Positions 14,760-23,117 of a stretch of 42,012 nt of DNA are shown piece by piece. Positions within the stretch are counted from its first letter, which is position 1, and every line of letters starts with the position of its first letter. Made by a program: the position numbers and the translations under genes. This stretch comes from Acidobacteriota bacterium (GTDB taxonomy: Bacteria; Acidobacteriota; G020349885): assembly GCA_020349885.1 (NCBI GenBank), contig CP070701.1:633789-675800 (forward strand), given 5' to 3'. A model generated the notes under the pieces. The model was not told the origin of the DNA. It searched no databases and saw only the letters and a program-made list of their open reading frames with translations.

Positions 14760-14811
14760 GGCACCGCAAAACGATGGAAGCGTTGGAAGCGATTGACAAG
14801 AGGATCGGGAA

Positions 14812-15810
14812 ATGGCTGGTGGGGTATCGCCAATGACAAAGAAACCGCGAAGACGCCACAAAAAGAAAACAGAGTTGATATTTCAACGAAATATTCTCGA
14901 AGTCGAGAATTATCACGATACAGTTGAGAAATGTGCTCAGAAGATACGGACAAAAACAATCAAGCCGTACGCTCAGGTATTTGCAAGGAACGTAGAAGAC
15001 TTAATTATGCTGTGTGGTCTCCCAGTTGTCTTGTTATACACGGGAGTGTTCGAAACAAGGCATACGGCTTTTATACCTGGGGCGATTCTTAAGATTAAAA
15101 AGAATTTAGGAAAAGGGAAGCCCCTCACAAAATCAGAGCACAGACGAATCCACCAAGAAGCGGATCGACAACTTAGGAAATACAGTGAAAGTGCGGCGGG
15201 AAAAGAAGCGATTAAGAAAGAAGTAGAGTTCAAGATAGAACATATTTTGAATATGTCGGACATGCGGCAAGCGGTCATAAATCTATTGCGCGCTATAACG
15301 GTAACATCGTGGACAATCTTTGAAGCTCTTTCTAAGGATATTTGGATTGCGGCCTTAAATTCTAATTGTGATATTCTAGCTAAACGCGCAATGAAGATTC
15401 TAAAGGAAAGTAGTCCTTCTGGTGACATTACAAGCAAGACGATTTCCACAGATTTGCTCGCGAAACACGGATTTGATGTTAGAAATTGTATGGGCACTTT
15501 ATTGAGCGGGAAATTTGATTTTACCGGAGTAACCGGCATCAAGAAGGCTTATGTTTACGCTTTCGATAACAAAAAGATGTTCGAACGAATATTCGATGTT
15601 AAGGGCCTATCTCATCTAGAAGCTTCTCGACACGTGATTGTGCACAACGCAGGAATAATAGATGAAAATTATCTTAGACGCACTAAACGAAGATTAAAGG
15701 TTGGGAAAGCGCTCCCTTTAAATTCTAGGATCGTTTCCAGGCACGTGAAAAAGGCTATTGATTCAGGGTGTCAACTTCTCAAGGCAGTGGACAAGTGCAT
15801 GCCCCGATAG
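14812..15810 (+). CDS. Putative HEPN-domain protein (RiboL-PSP/MAE_18760-like)
   Basis: A 332-residue, Lys-rich, mostly helical protein in a low-GC segment. The first ~40 residues are very basic (KKPRRRHKKKTE). The C-terminal half resembles HEPN proteins: the helix TSWTIFEALSKDIWIAALNS around residues 165-184, and ASRHVIVHNAGIIDENYLRR near residue 271. In the latter, Arg273 and His278 form the R-x4-H motif that is the catalytic signature of many HEPN ribonucleases. RiboL-PSP-type HEPN proteins carry a similar R...VHN.G..D segment. By inference it may be an RNase in a defence or toxin context. No antitoxin-like small gene is adjacent. AGAGGA lies 8 bp before the ATG; a second ATG at 14833 is possible. 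Confidence 0.55.
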   Translation: MAGGVSPMTKKPRRRHKKKTELIFQRNILEVENYHDTVEKCAQKIRTKTIKPYAQVFARNVEDLIMLCGLPVVLLYTGVFETRHTAFIPGAILKIKKNLGKGKPLTKSEHRRIHQEADRQLRKYSESAAGKEAIKKEVEFKIEHILNMSDMRQAVINLLRAITVTSWTIFEALSKDIWIAALNSNCDILAKRAMKILKESSPSGDITSKTISTDLLAKHGFDVRNCMGTLLSGKFDFTGVTGIKKAYVYAFDNKKMFERIFDVKGLSHLEASRHVIVHNAGIIDENYLRRTKRRLKVGKALPLNSRIVSRHVKKAIDSGCQLLKAVDKCMPR

Positions 15811-15831
15811 TCTCCGCTCCTTGACTCAATA

Positions 15832-15840
15832 CCCCCCCCC
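15832..15840. repeat. Homopolymer of nine C
   Basis: Nine consecutive C residues between the HEPN-like gene and udg4 (convergent). It falls outside any coding frame, so is more likely a slippage-prone spacer than a phase switch. Confidence 0.8.
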
Positions 15841-15891
15841 AAAGCACCCCTGAAATCGATGTCCCGCCCTAACAAGCTGGCGGGCAAGCTC

Positions 15892-16566
15892 TTATCTGCC
15901 CGCCCTTTCCCGGAGCTTCGCCATGACCTTCTTGACGTCCTGCCAGAGCTCGCGCTTCTTGGCCGGGTTGCGCAGGATGTAGGCGGGGTGGAAGGTGGGC
16001 ATCAGGAGGCGGCCGCGGAAGTCGCGGAAGCGGCCGCGGATGCGGGTGATGGGGAGCGACGCCCCGAGGAGCGCGTTCGCGGCGGGGGCGCCCAGGGCCA
16101 CGACGACCTTGGGGTCCACGATCTCTATCTGCTTGTGGAGGTACGGCATGCAGGCGTCGATCTCGTCGGGGCGCGGGGTGCGGTTCCCCGGGGGGCGGCA
16201 CTTGACGATGTTTGCGATGTAGACGTCGGCGCGGCGCATCTTCATCCCGTCCTCGATTATTTTCGTAAGCAGCTGCCCGGCCCGGCCCACGAAGGGGATT
16301 CCCCGGCGGTCCTCCTCGGCGCCCGGGCCCTCGCCCACGAACATCAGCTCCGCCCCGGGCCCGCCGTCCGCGAAGACCGTCTGCGCGCGTCCCTCGGCGT
16401 GGAGGCGGCACTTCGTGCACGTCGCGACGCAGCTCGCCCACTCGGCCAGCACCTCGCCCTTGGGACGGGACGGAGCCCCCGCCGCACGTGCCGCGCCCGC
16501 GCCCAGGCGGATTTCCCCGATCCCCAAATCCTGGTAGAACCGCAGCCAGTCCCGGAGCTCGTCCAT
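15892..16566 (-). CDS. Family-4 (Fe-S) uracil-DNA glycosylase
   Basis: Removes uracil from DNA to start base-excision repair. The 224-residue protein shows the family-4 set: four iron-sulfur Cys (C50-x2-C53, then C123 and C139 with 15 residues between), motif A GEGPGAEEDRRGIPFVGRAGQLL near residue 78, NIVKCRPPGNRTP near residue 119, and motif B TFHPAYILRN near residue 191. It lacks the DinG/DnaQ fusions seen in some relatives and has a short N-terminal extension rich in Ala and Gly. It lies 30 bp downstream of the distal FG-GAP gene on the same strand, and the copied segment ends in that gap. Confidence 0.93.
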   Translation of the reverse strand: MDELRDWLRFYQDLGIGEIRLGAGAARAAGAPSRPKGEVLAEWASCVATCTKCRLHAEGRAQTVFADGGPGAELMFVGEGPGAEEDRRGIPFVGRAGQLLTKIIEDGMKMRRADVYIANIVKCRPPGNRTPRPDEIDACMPYLHKQIEIVDPKVVVALGAPAANALLGASLPITRIRGRFRDFRGRLLMPTFHPAYILRNPAKKRELWQDVKKVMAKLRERAGR

Positions 16567-16596
16567 GGGTGCCGCGGGGAGAGCCGGCGGGCCCCG

Positions 16597-19500
16597 CTAC
16601 GTCTCCTGCGTGATGGTCAGAAGGGTGTTGGACGCGGCGCCCTTCACGACCTGGCTCGTCCCGTTGGGCCACGTCACCCGGACCTCGTCCGCCCTCGTGT
16701 TCCGCCCGAGGCCGAAATAGAGAATCTCCGGCTCCTGCGAGAAGAACCCCAGGCCGCACGTGACGTACTTCCTGATTACCAGGTCCCCGGCCCGCACGAC
16801 GACCTCCGCGCCCACGCCGTTCCGGTTGTCCTCGGTGCCCCGGAGCCGGAGCCTCAGCCAGCGGTTGCCGCCCTTCTGCTCGTTCCGGAGGACCGTCGCC
16901 CTGTCGTGGAAGTTGTTGACGACCATGTCGAGGTCGCCGTCGTCGTCCATGTCGAAGCTCGCGAAGCTGCGGCTCGTCCCCATGAAGGACTCGGGCGAGC
17001 CCGCGTCCATGTGATAGTAATAGCCGTTCTGGTTCAGGAAGAGCTTGTTGCGGTTCACGTGCGCGTCCGGCCTCCACCCGTTGCACAGGTACATGTCGGG
17101 GTCGCCGTCGTTCTCGTAGTCGAAGAACCCGCCGTGCCAGCACCAGCCGTCCTCGCCCGGCTCGAACCACCAGTTGGCCTTGTCCACGAAGAATTTTCCT
17201 CCCTTGTTGATGAAGAAACGGCAGTCCTCCATGTAGCGGATCCCCTGGAGGATGGCGTCCGAGATGTTGGAAAAGGTCTCGCCCCGCGGAAAGCGGTACT
17301 TGATTCTGGTGGTGTAGAGGTCGATGTTCGAGACGTACATGTCAGGAAAACCGTCCGCGTTCGCGTCCACGAAGCTCACGTTCATGCTGTGGCCCCGGTC
17401 GTACGTGAGGGCGTCCGACGTGATGTTTCGAAAAGTCCCGTCCCCCAGGTTCTCGTACAGGGCGTTCGCGCCGAAATCGTTCGAGATGTAGAAGTCCTCG
17501 TCGCCGTCCCGGTCGAAATCGAACGCCGCCGCCGCCTGGGCCCAGCCCGTGTCCGCCACGCCGGCCCTCTCCGAGACGTCGGCGAACTTCAGGCCGCCCC
17601 TGTTCTCGAAAAGCATGTTCGCGTATCCGTTCCGGCCCCCGAGCGTGGGATTGATCTTCTTCTCCCACGGCCCGTAGCCGCTCACGAACAGGTCCAGGTC
17701 GCCGTCCCTGTCGTAATCGAAAAAGAACGACATCCCGGGCATGGGAGGGGCCGCCTCGACCCCCGACGCCTCGACGTCGGTGAATTTTCCCTCCCCGTCG
17801 TTCTCCCAGAGCCGCGACGCCCCGAGGGCGTTAGCCAGGAAAAGGTCCAGGTCCCCGTCGTTGTCCACGTCGGCGAACAGGGCCGAGCGGCCCTCGGACG
17901 AGTCGGCGACGCCCGCCTCCGCGGTGACGTCCCGGAATTTTCCGTCCCCGAGGCCCTTGTAGAGCTTGTTGTCCCGGCCGCTCACGAGGTAAACGTCCAT
18001 CCGGCCGTCGCCGTCCACGTCGCCCACGGCGAGGCCGCCGCCGGCGAACTTGGGCTTGCCCTCCCCCGACAACTGCGTGTTCTCGGTCTTCGTGTTGGAC
18101 CTGTGATGAAAATCAATTCCCGAACCCCGCGTGACGTCGGTGAAGAGGGGAGGAGGATAGGTCCGGAGAAGGGCCTCTTTTTCGAGCTTGCGCTTCTCGC
18201 CCCACGGCGGCTGCCTGATTTCCGGGACCAGGATTAAGTCTCTCATCCTCGTGAGCTCCGCGAGGTCCTTGTCCGTGATCAGGGTTTTTCCTCCGGCCTT
18301 GGCCAGCTCCCTCGCTCCCACCAGGTAGTAGACGGCCAGGATGGACACGGCCTCGGAGATGAACTCGCCCGCAAACGGCGTCATGGGCTTCCCCTGTCCC
18401 TGCTGCCAGACCTCGGCGAGGACCTGCCAGTGAAGGGAGTTGTCGCGCAGGGCGTCCATGTCGCGCTCGATAAGGATAATCGTTTTGAGCTCGCTGAGGT
18501 CCACGTCTATGTGCGGGTCCGCATACGGCGTGCTGTCGATCCGGCCGTAGGGGCCGAACGTAAACTCCACGTCGCCGTTCAGGAGCAGGCGGTAGGGAAG
18601 CTTGCGCTGGATTCGCTCGTAGTCCTTCTCGTCGATCAGGGGCCCCCGGACGTCGTCCGCAAGGTCGATGTAGAATTTTCGAAGCTCCTCTACCAGATAC
18701 TCGACGCCCCGGTCGTCCACGGGAACAATCTTGAGTGCGTTGATGAATCGCTCGATGTTCTCCTCGATCGCCGCGGTGTTGAACCGCTTGAGAGATTTGA
18801 TCTTCTGGTGAATCATCTTCTCCGTCAGGTCACGGAGAAATTCGACCTCCCGCTCTCCAAGCTGTCTGGTCTCCGCAAAGCCGCCCTCCCAGAGCGTGGG
18901 CTCCGGGGTCGGCGGGGCCTCCAGGCCGTGCCGCTCCGCCACGCGCTTGAGCGCCTCGCGGACGTGCCAGCCTTCCACGCTGGGATTCCTCTCCTCCCGG
19001 GCTATGCGCGAGGACTCCCGCAGCAGCTCGAGCGCGAGGGACGAGACGATGCCCGAGAGCTCCACGGCGGCCTCCTCGCCGAGCGGCTTCAGCAGCACGG
19101 GGCGCTCCTCGTAGAGGTCCATCCCGCACACCGCGTCCTGAATGACGGAGAGGATAATCCGCCAGTGCTCGCTCGTCGAGCGGTAGTCCGAAAAATCCTT
19201 GAACCCCAATTCCTCGAGCCGCACCTGCGCCTCCTCGATTTGGTCGGCGGTCGGCCGGTCGAAATCGCCCCGGACGACGCCGGCGAGGTCCTCGGGGGTC
19301 ACGTGCGCCCCATCGGCCCCGAGGGAGGCTTTTTCCCAAACCCGGTCGGCAAGAACCTGCATGGCATGAATTTTTACGAGCACCGCGGTCGGGGTGTGCA
19401 CCCTCTGGGCCATGAAGTTGTCGAGCTTGCAGAAGCTGGACCAGCAGACGACGTCCCTTTCGCTCTCGAGGCGGTCAATCTGGGTGAAGACGAGGTCCGC

Positions 19501-19635
19501 CATCGCCTCCAGGCTGGCCGGCACGGGAGACTGCGACCCCTTTGAGCAGCTCCAGCCGAACCATGCCGTGGCCGAAAGAAGCAGCAAGACGACCAGCTTC
19601 GCGGAAAGCCTGCGCTTGGGTGCCATCGGAGCCAT
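16597..19635 (-). CDS. Large secreted FG-GAP/VCBS protein with ASPIC/UnbV domain (paralogue 1)
   Basis: 1,012 residues. A basic N-terminus and hydrophobic helix (about residues 8-28) end at WSCSKG, a signal peptide with an imperfect lipobox, so export or surface anchoring is likely. Residues ~30-480 form an unrecognised helical region with a conserved CWSSFCKLDNFMA segment. From ~500 come integrin-like repeats with at least seven calcium-loop motifs (DVDGDGRMD, DVDNDGDLD, DYDRDGDLD, DFDRDGDED, DANADGFPD, DYENDGDPD, DMDDDGDLD). The last ~95 residues are an ASPIC/UnbV domain (NRNGVGAEVVV...VTWPNG). This is the CRTAC1-like family, probably surface adhesion or binding; the ligand is unknown. It is a tandem paralogue of the gene at 19889-22933: 82 of the last 94 residues are identical. 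Confidence 0.88.
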   Translation of the reverse strand: MAPMAPKRRLSAKLVVLLLLSATAWFGWSCSKGSQSPVPASLEAMADLVFTQIDRLESERDVVCWSSFCKLDNFMAQRVHTPTAVLVKIHAMQVLADRVWEKASLGADGAHVTPEDLAGVVRGDFDRPTADQIEEAQVRLEELGFKDFSDYRSTSEHWRIILSVIQDAVCGMDLYEERPVLLKPLGEEAAVELSGIVSSLALELLRESSRIAREERNPSVEGWHVREALKRVAERHGLEAPPTPEPTLWEGGFAETRQLGEREVEFLRDLTEKMIHQKIKSLKRFNTAAIEENIERFINALKIVPVDDRGVEYLVEELRKFYIDLADDVRGPLIDEKDYERIQRKLPYRLLLNGDVEFTFGPYGRIDSTPYADPHIDVDLSELKTIILIERDMDALRDNSLHWQVLAEVWQQGQGKPMTPFAGEFISEAVSILAVYYLVGARELAKAGGKTLITDKDLAELTRMRDLILVPEIRQPPWGEKRKLEKEALLRTYPPPLFTDVTRGSGIDFHHRSNTKTENTQLSGEGKPKFAGGGLAVGDVDGDGRMDVYLVSGRDNKLYKGLGDGKFRDVTAEAGVADSSEGRSALFADVDNDGDLDLFLANALGASRLWENDGEGKFTDVEASGVEAAPPMPGMSFFFDYDRDGDLDLFVSGYGPWEKKINPTLGGRNGYANMLFENRGGLKFADVSERAGVADTGWAQAAAAFDFDRDGDEDFYISNDFGANALYENLGDGTFRNITSDALTYDRGHSMNVSFVDANADGFPDMYVSNIDLYTTRIKYRFPRGETFSNISDAILQGIRYMEDCRFFINKGGKFFVDKANWWFEPGEDGWCWHGGFFDYENDGDPDMYLCNGWRPDAHVNRNKLFLNQNGYYYHMDAGSPESFMGTSRSFASFDMDDDGDLDMVVNNFHDRATVLRNEQKGGNRWLRLRLRGTEDNRNGVGAEVVVRAGDLVIRKYVTCGLGFFSQEPEILYFGLGRNTRADEVRVTWPNGTSQVVKGAASNTLLTITQET

Positions 19636-19775
19636 GCTACCGCTTATAAGGGGGGAGCGTCAAATGCGCCCGCGCGCCCGCGAATGGTCTCGGCGAGATG
19701 GGCTGAGAATTAATTTCGACGCCCGATATGTTTCCAATTCTCCGGAACAACCGGCTCTTCAGGTAAGGCGGGAAC

Positions 19776-19882
19776 TCGACGAGCGCCCAAAAAATCTTTT
19801 ATATTTTACATTCGGGGTAAACGGAGCGCAGGCATGGTAAGCCAGCTTGACCCGCGGAGCTCCGGGAAGCGAATCGGCGGGC
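19776..19882 (+). pseudogene. Decayed duplicate of the hrcA promoter and first codons
   Basis: Between the two paralogues lies a clear but damaged copy of the hrcA upstream region and start. The promoter-like TCGACG, 18-bp spacer and TATATT (19776-19805) corresponds to TTGACG-17-TATATT of hrcA. ACATTCGGGGTAAACGGAG is shared exactly. An ATG at 19834 is followed by GGTA, a 6-bp insertion, then TTGACCCGC-GAG as in the hrcA start. Similarity stops near 19870-19882, where the downstream flank of the FG-GAP gene begins. It cannot encode HrcA and is a scar of the tandem duplication. Its -35 box and the CIRCE-like right arm have decayed. Confidence 0.8.
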
Positions 19883-19888
19883 CCCGCG

Positions 19889-22800
19889 CTACGTCCCCTG
19901 GGCGATGGTCACAAGGGTGTTGGACGCGGCGCCCTTCACGACCTGGCTCGTGCCGTTGGGCCACGTCACCCGGACCTCGTCCGCCTCGCCGTTCCGCCCG
20001 AGGCCGAAGTGCAGAATTTCCGGCTCCTGCGACAAAAACCCGAGCCCGCACGTGACGTGCTTTTTTATTACCAGGTCCCCGGCCTTCACAACGACCTCCG
20101 CCCCCACGCCGTTTCGATTGTCCGCCGTGCCCCGGAGCCGGAGCTTCAGCCAGCGGTTGCCGCCCTTCTGCTCGTTTCGCAGGACCATCGCCTTGTCATG
20201 ATAATTGTTGACGACCAGGTCGAGGTCCCCGTCGTTGTCCATGTCGAAGCTCGCGAAGCTGCGGCTCGTCCCCGCGAAGGATTCGGGCGAACCCGCACTC
20301 ATGTGATAGTAGTAGCCGTTGTGGAGCAGGAAGAATTTGTTCCGGTACATGTGTATGCTTTTTCTCCACCCGTTGGCCACGTACATATCGAAGTCGCCGT
20401 CGTTCTCGTAGTCGAAGAACCCGGCATGCCAGCACCAGCCTTCCTCTCCGGGCTCGAACCACCAGTTGATCTTGTCCACGAAGAACTCCCCCTTTACATT
20501 CACATACAGGCGATTGTCCTCCGTGTAGCGAATCCCCTGAAGAATCGCGTCCGTGACGTTCGAAAACGTTTCGCTTCGTGGAAAGCGGTATTTGACTTTC
20601 GAGGAATAGAGGTCAATGTTTGAGACGTACATGTCCATGAACCCGTCCGCGTTCACGTCCACGAAACTTACGTTCATCCCGTGGCCCCGGTCGAACGGAA
20701 GGGCCTCGTGGGAAATGTCGCGAAACGTTCCGTCTCCCAGGTTCTTGATCAGGACGTTCGCGCCGAAATCGTTGGCAACGTAAATATCCTCGTCGCCGTC
20801 CCGGTCGAAATCGAACGCCGCCGCCGCGTGACCCCAGCCCACGTCCCCGACGCCTGCCTTCTCCGTCACGTCGGCGAACTTCCAATTCCCTCTGTTTTCA
20901 AAGAGTTTGTTCGGGTAGCCGTTGCGGGCGCCGAGCGTCGGCATGGTGCCCCGATCCCACGGCCCGTAGCCGGCCACGTACAAGTCCAGGTCGCCGTCCT
21001 TGTCGTAATCAAAAAAGAACGCTGACCCCGGCACCGAAGGCGGCTTAATCCCCGATCCTTCGGCCACATCCGTAAAATGCCCATCCCCATCATTTTTCCA
21101 AAGCCGCGACGCTCCGAAGACATTCGCCAGAAAAAGGTCCAAATCCCCGTCGTTGTCGATGTCGGCAAACAAGGCCGCGCGGCCTTCCGACGAATCGGCG
21201 ACGCCTGCTTTCTTCGTAATGTCGCGGAACGTTCCATCGCCGTTATTTTTGTAGAGCTTGTTGTCCCGGCCGCTTACGAGGTAAACGTCCATCCGGCCGT
21301 CGCCGTCCACGTCACCCACCGCGAGGCCGCCGCCCGAATACTTGGGCTTGCCGTCTCCCGTCAATTGCGTGTCCTCGGTCTTTGAGTGGGACTCGTGACG
21401 AAAATCAATTCCCGAAGCCTTCGTGACGTCCGTGAAGAGGGGAGGAGAATAGATTCGGAGAAGGGCCTCTTTTTCACGCTTGCGGTCCTCGCCCCAAGAC
21501 GGCTCCATGACTTCCGGGGGCACGAAGTGGTCTTTCATCTTCGTGAGATCCGCAAGGTCCCCGTCCGTGACCACGGATTTGTCCGCGGCTCTGGCCAGCT
21601 CCCTCGCTCCCACCAGGTAGTAGGTGGCCAGGATGGACACGGCCTCGGAAATGAACTCGGCCGCAAAGGGCGTCATGGGCTTTCCCTTTCCCTGCTGCCA
21701 GACCTCGTCGAGGATCTGCCAGTGAAGGGCGTTGTCGCGCATCGCGTCCATATCACGCTCAATTAGGGTAATGGTTTTGAACTCGCTGAGGTCCACCTTG
21801 AGGTATGGATTCGGTCCCCGCTGGCCCTCCGTCCAGCCGTAGGGCCCAAAGGTCAGCAGCACGTCGCCGTTTAGGAGAAGGCGGTAGGGAAGCCCGCGGT
21901 GGATTCGCTCGTAATCCTTTTCGTCAATCAACCCCCCCGGACAGTCGGCCGCAAGGTCGATGTAGAATTTTCGAAGCTGCTCGACCAGGTAGTCGACGCC
22001 CCGCTCGTCCACGGGAACGATCGAAAGGGCGTTGATGAATCGCGTGACGTTCTCCTCGACCGCCCCGGCGTTGAACCGCCGGAGGGATTTGATTTTCTGG
22101 TGAATCATCTTCTGCGTCAAGGTACGGAGAAATTCGGTCTCCCGCTCTCCAAGCTGTTTGGTCTCCGCGGCCCCGCCCTCTCGAATCGTGGGCTTCAGGG
22201 TTGAGGGAACCGCTAAACCGTGCTGTTTCGCCGTGCGCTTGAACGCTTCGCGGACGTGCCAGCCCTCCACGTGAGTGCTCCTGTCCTCTCGGGCCATGCG
22301 CGAGGACTCCTGCAGCAGCTCGAGCGCCAGGGACGAGACGACGCCTGAGATCTCCACGGCGGCCTCTTCGGCAAGCGGCTTCAGCAGCACCGGACGCTCC
22401 TCGTAAAGGTCCATCCCGCAGACGGCGTCCGCAATTACGGAGAGAAGAATTCGCCAGTGCTCGCTCGTGGTGCGGTAGTCCGAAAAATCGCTGAACCCGA
22501 TTTCTTCGAATTTTCCCTCCATTCCTTGGATGGGAAAGGGTGGCAGGTCGTGAAAATCGCCCTTTTGGACGACGCGGGCGAGGTCTTCCGGGGTCACGTG
22601 CGTCCCCTGGGCTTCAAGGGAAGCTTTTTCCCAGATCTGGTCGGCCAGGATCTGCATGGCATGAATTTTCACGAGCACGGCAGTCGGGGAGTGCGGTTTC
22701 CGGGCCATGAAGTTATCAAGCTTGCAGAAGCTGGACCAGCAGACGACGTCCTTTCGGCTCTCAAGGTAGTCAATCTGGTCGAAAATAAGGTCTGTCATGG

Positions 22801-22933
22801 CCTCCAGGCTGGTCGGCACGGGAGACAGCGACCGCTCCCTAGAGCAGCTCCAGCCGAACCATGCCGTGGCCGAAAGAAGCAACAAGACGCACAGCGTCGC
22901 GGAAAGCCTGCGCTTGGGTGCCATCGGAGCCAT
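19889..22933 (-). CDS. Large secreted FG-GAP/VCBS protein with ASPIC/UnbV domain (paralogue 2)
   Basis: 1,014 residues, with the same architecture as its neighbour: signal peptide ending WSCSRE, a ~450-residue unrecognised N-terminal region with CWSSFCKLDNFMA, the seven DxDxDGxxD-type calcium loops from about residue 530, and a C-terminal ASPIC/UnbV domain. Differences from paralogue 1 cluster in patches, for example around residues 120-145 (KGDFHDLPPFPIQGMEGKFE here). The calcium loops and the C-terminal domain are nearly unchanged. That suggests the beta-propeller is under constraint and parts of the N-terminal region less so. It is divergent from hrcA, with 184 bp between the two starts. 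A TTGACA lies at 22962-22957 on the minus strand upstream of the start, but I see no convincing -10. Confidence 0.88.
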   Translation of the reverse strand: MAPMAPKRRLSATLCVLLLLSATAWFGWSCSRERSLSPVPTSLEAMTDLIFDQIDYLESRKDVVCWSSFCKLDNFMARKPHSPTAVLVKIHAMQILADQIWEKASLEAQGTHVTPEDLARVVQKGDFHDLPPFPIQGMEGKFEEIGFSDFSDYRTTSEHWRILLSVIADAVCGMDLYEERPVLLKPLAEEAAVEISGVVSSLALELLQESSRMAREDRSTHVEGWHVREAFKRTAKQHGLAVPSTLKPTIREGGAAETKQLGERETEFLRTLTQKMIHQKIKSLRRFNAGAVEENVTRFINALSIVPVDERGVDYLVEQLRKFYIDLAADCPGGLIDEKDYERIHRGLPYRLLLNGDVLLTFGPYGWTEGQRGPNPYLKVDLSEFKTITLIERDMDAMRDNALHWQILDEVWQQGKGKPMTPFAAEFISEAVSILATYYLVGARELARAADKSVVTDGDLADLTKMKDHFVPPEVMEPSWGEDRKREKEALLRIYSPPLFTDVTKASGIDFRHESHSKTEDTQLTGDGKPKYSGGGLAVGDVDGDGRMDVYLVSGRDNKLYKNNGDGTFRDITKKAGVADSSEGRAALFADIDNDGDLDLFLANVFGASRLWKNDGDGHFTDVAEGSGIKPPSVPGSAFFFDYDKDGDLDLYVAGYGPWDRGTMPTLGARNGYPNKLFENRGNWKFADVTEKAGVGDVGWGHAAAAFDFDRDGDEDIYVANDFGANVLIKNLGDGTFRDISHEALPFDRGHGMNVSFVDVNADGFMDMYVSNIDLYSSKVKYRFPRSETFSNVTDAILQGIRYTEDNRLYVNVKGEFFVDKINWWFEPGEEGWCWHAGFFDYENDGDFDMYVANGWRKSIHMYRNKFFLLHNGYYYHMSAGSPESFAGTSRSFASFDMDNDGDLDLVVNNYHDKAMVLRNEQKGGNRWLKLRLRGTADNRNGVGAEVVVKAGDLVIKKHVTCGLGFLSQEPEILHFGLGRNGEADEVRVTWPNGTSQVVKGAASNTLVTIAQGT

Positions 22934-23057
22934 ACTACCGCTTAAATGGGCAGCGTGTCAAACGCGCCCGCGCGCCCGCGGATGGTTTTGAAAATTCTTG
23001 GGTGCCCGTTACATTTCCAATTCTCCGGAACAACCCGTTTCTCGGGAAGGGAGGAGC

Positions 23058-23086
23058 TTGACGAGCGTTCAAAAATCCTTTATATT
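23058..23086 (+). promoter_or_regulatory. Sigma-70-type promoter of hrcA
   Basis: TTGACG (23058-23063), a 17-bp spacer and TATATT (23081-23086); five of six consensus bases match in each box. The spacer contains AAAAATCCTT, part of a 13-mer also found in the intergenic mosaics. Confidence 0.7.
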
Positions 23087-23114
23087 TTGACATTCGGGGT
23101 AAACGGAGTGTAAG
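23087..23114 (+). promoter_or_regulatory. Weak CIRCE-like inverted repeat overlapping the hrcA ribosome site
   Basis: TTGACATTC (23087-23095), 10 bases, GAGTGTAAG (23106-23114). Each arm matches six of nine bases of the HrcA operator TTAGCACTC-N9-GAGTGCTAA, but the spacer is one base long. It sits right after the -10 box and covers the GGAG ribosome site, where an autoregulatory operator would work. In the decayed duplicate upstream the right arm has changed to GAGCGCAGG. Confidence 0.35.
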
Positions 23115-23117
23115 CAT

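Noticed and set aside
15859-18237. 792-codon plus-strand open frame
   Set aside because: Antisense to udg4 and the FG-GAP protein; its repeats mirror the calcium-loop repeats on the other strand.
19834-20055. 73-codon ORF starting at the duplicated hrcA ATG
   Set aside because: After about 16 codons it runs into the antisense of the FG-GAP gene; it is a duplication scar and not a gene.
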